Position numbers and translations under genes: made by a program. This document shows positions 7,444 to 7,507 of a stretch of DNA of 7,507 nucleotides, piece after piece (position 1 is the first letter of the stretch; each line of letters begins with the position of its first letter). The stretch comes from Flavobacteriales bacterium (GTDB taxonomy: Bacteria; Bacteroidota; Bacteroidia; Flavobacteriales; Flavobacteriaceae), in contig JAMONI010000300.1 of NCBI GenBank assembly GCA_027065935.1, forward strand, positions 1 to 7,507. Reading direction: 5' to 3'. Under the pieces are notes generated by a model. The model saw nothing but the letters and a program-made list of their open reading frames with translations. It did not search any database and was not told the origin of the DNA.

Positions 7444-7507
7444 TTATTTATGATACTTGATGATTTCGTAAAGTTTAACAAGAGCTTGGAGCAATTCGGT
7501 AGGGGAA
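7444..7507 (-). CDS. C-terminal end of an unidentified gene, possibly norD (clipped by the window edge)
   Basis: Read on the minus strand from the right edge, one frame is open for 20 codons. It begins SPTELLQALVKLYEII and stops with TAA at 7446-7444, nine bases before the NorE-like start. The spacing is what one expects for consecutive genes of an operon, and the residues form an amphipathic helix-like tail. The identity cannot be read from 20 residues. In the classical norCBQDEF order the gene directly before norE is norD, a von Willebrand A-domain protein needed for NO reductase activation, and an AL..LY pattern near the end is compatible with my memory of NorD tails. This is inference from position only. 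A chance open frame of this length is possible, since one other minus-strand frame is also open here. Confidence 0.42.
   Translation of the reverse strand, partial: SPTELLQALVKLYEIIKYHK

Overview
The window looks like a chromosomal segment of a Bacteroidota bacterium. The evidence is an 871-residue LptD-like outer-membrane protein of the type found in that phylum, start codons without a Shine-Dalgarno sequence and with A/T-rich upstream bases, and a promoter before mfd that matches the phylum's TAnnTTTG -7 element exactly. Base composition is moderate (roughly mid-40s % GC by eye) and uniform. I see no insertion sequence, prophage, CRISPR array, tRNA or rRNA gene, and coding density is very high, with no gene-free stretch above about 55 bases.

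Layout. Bases 1-33 are an AT-rich, promoter-like leader. Bases 34-2649 (+) encode a lipopolysaccharide-assembly LptD homologue with a signal peptide and a TTG start. After a 55-base gap with a good promoter, bases 2705-5953 (+) encode Mfd, the transcription-repair coupling factor. Its last 20 bases overlap aat (5934-6590, +), leucyl/phenylalanyl-tRNA--protein transferase. Five bases later the direction switches. On the minus strand, read from the right edge leftwards, come the last 20 codons of an unidentified gene (7444-7507), a five-helix subunit-III-like protein of NorE type (6853-7434) and an 81-residue three-helix subunit-IV-like protein of NorF type (6596-6841).

How they fit together. 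The plus-strand genes are housekeeping functions: outer-membrane biogenesis, repair of transcription-blocking DNA lesions, and N-end-rule protein turnover. mfd and aat are probably one transcript with coupled translation. The minus-strand genes look like the distal end of a nitric oxide reductase operon. In the classical order norC-B-Q-D-E-F, norE and norF come last, directly behind norD, so the clipped gene at the right edge may be norD. This suggests a denitrifying or NO-detoxifying organism, although the catalytic NorB subunit is not in view. A respiratory-oxidase role for the pair cannot be excluded from this window.

I did not find an undescribed multi-gene system. The points worth a second look are local: an apparently cysteine-free LptD, an exact Bacteroidota promoter that would give a near-leaderless mfd mRNA, a Cys-to-Gly change in the conserved Asp-Cys-Gln motif of Aat, and the nor-type locus running off the right edge.
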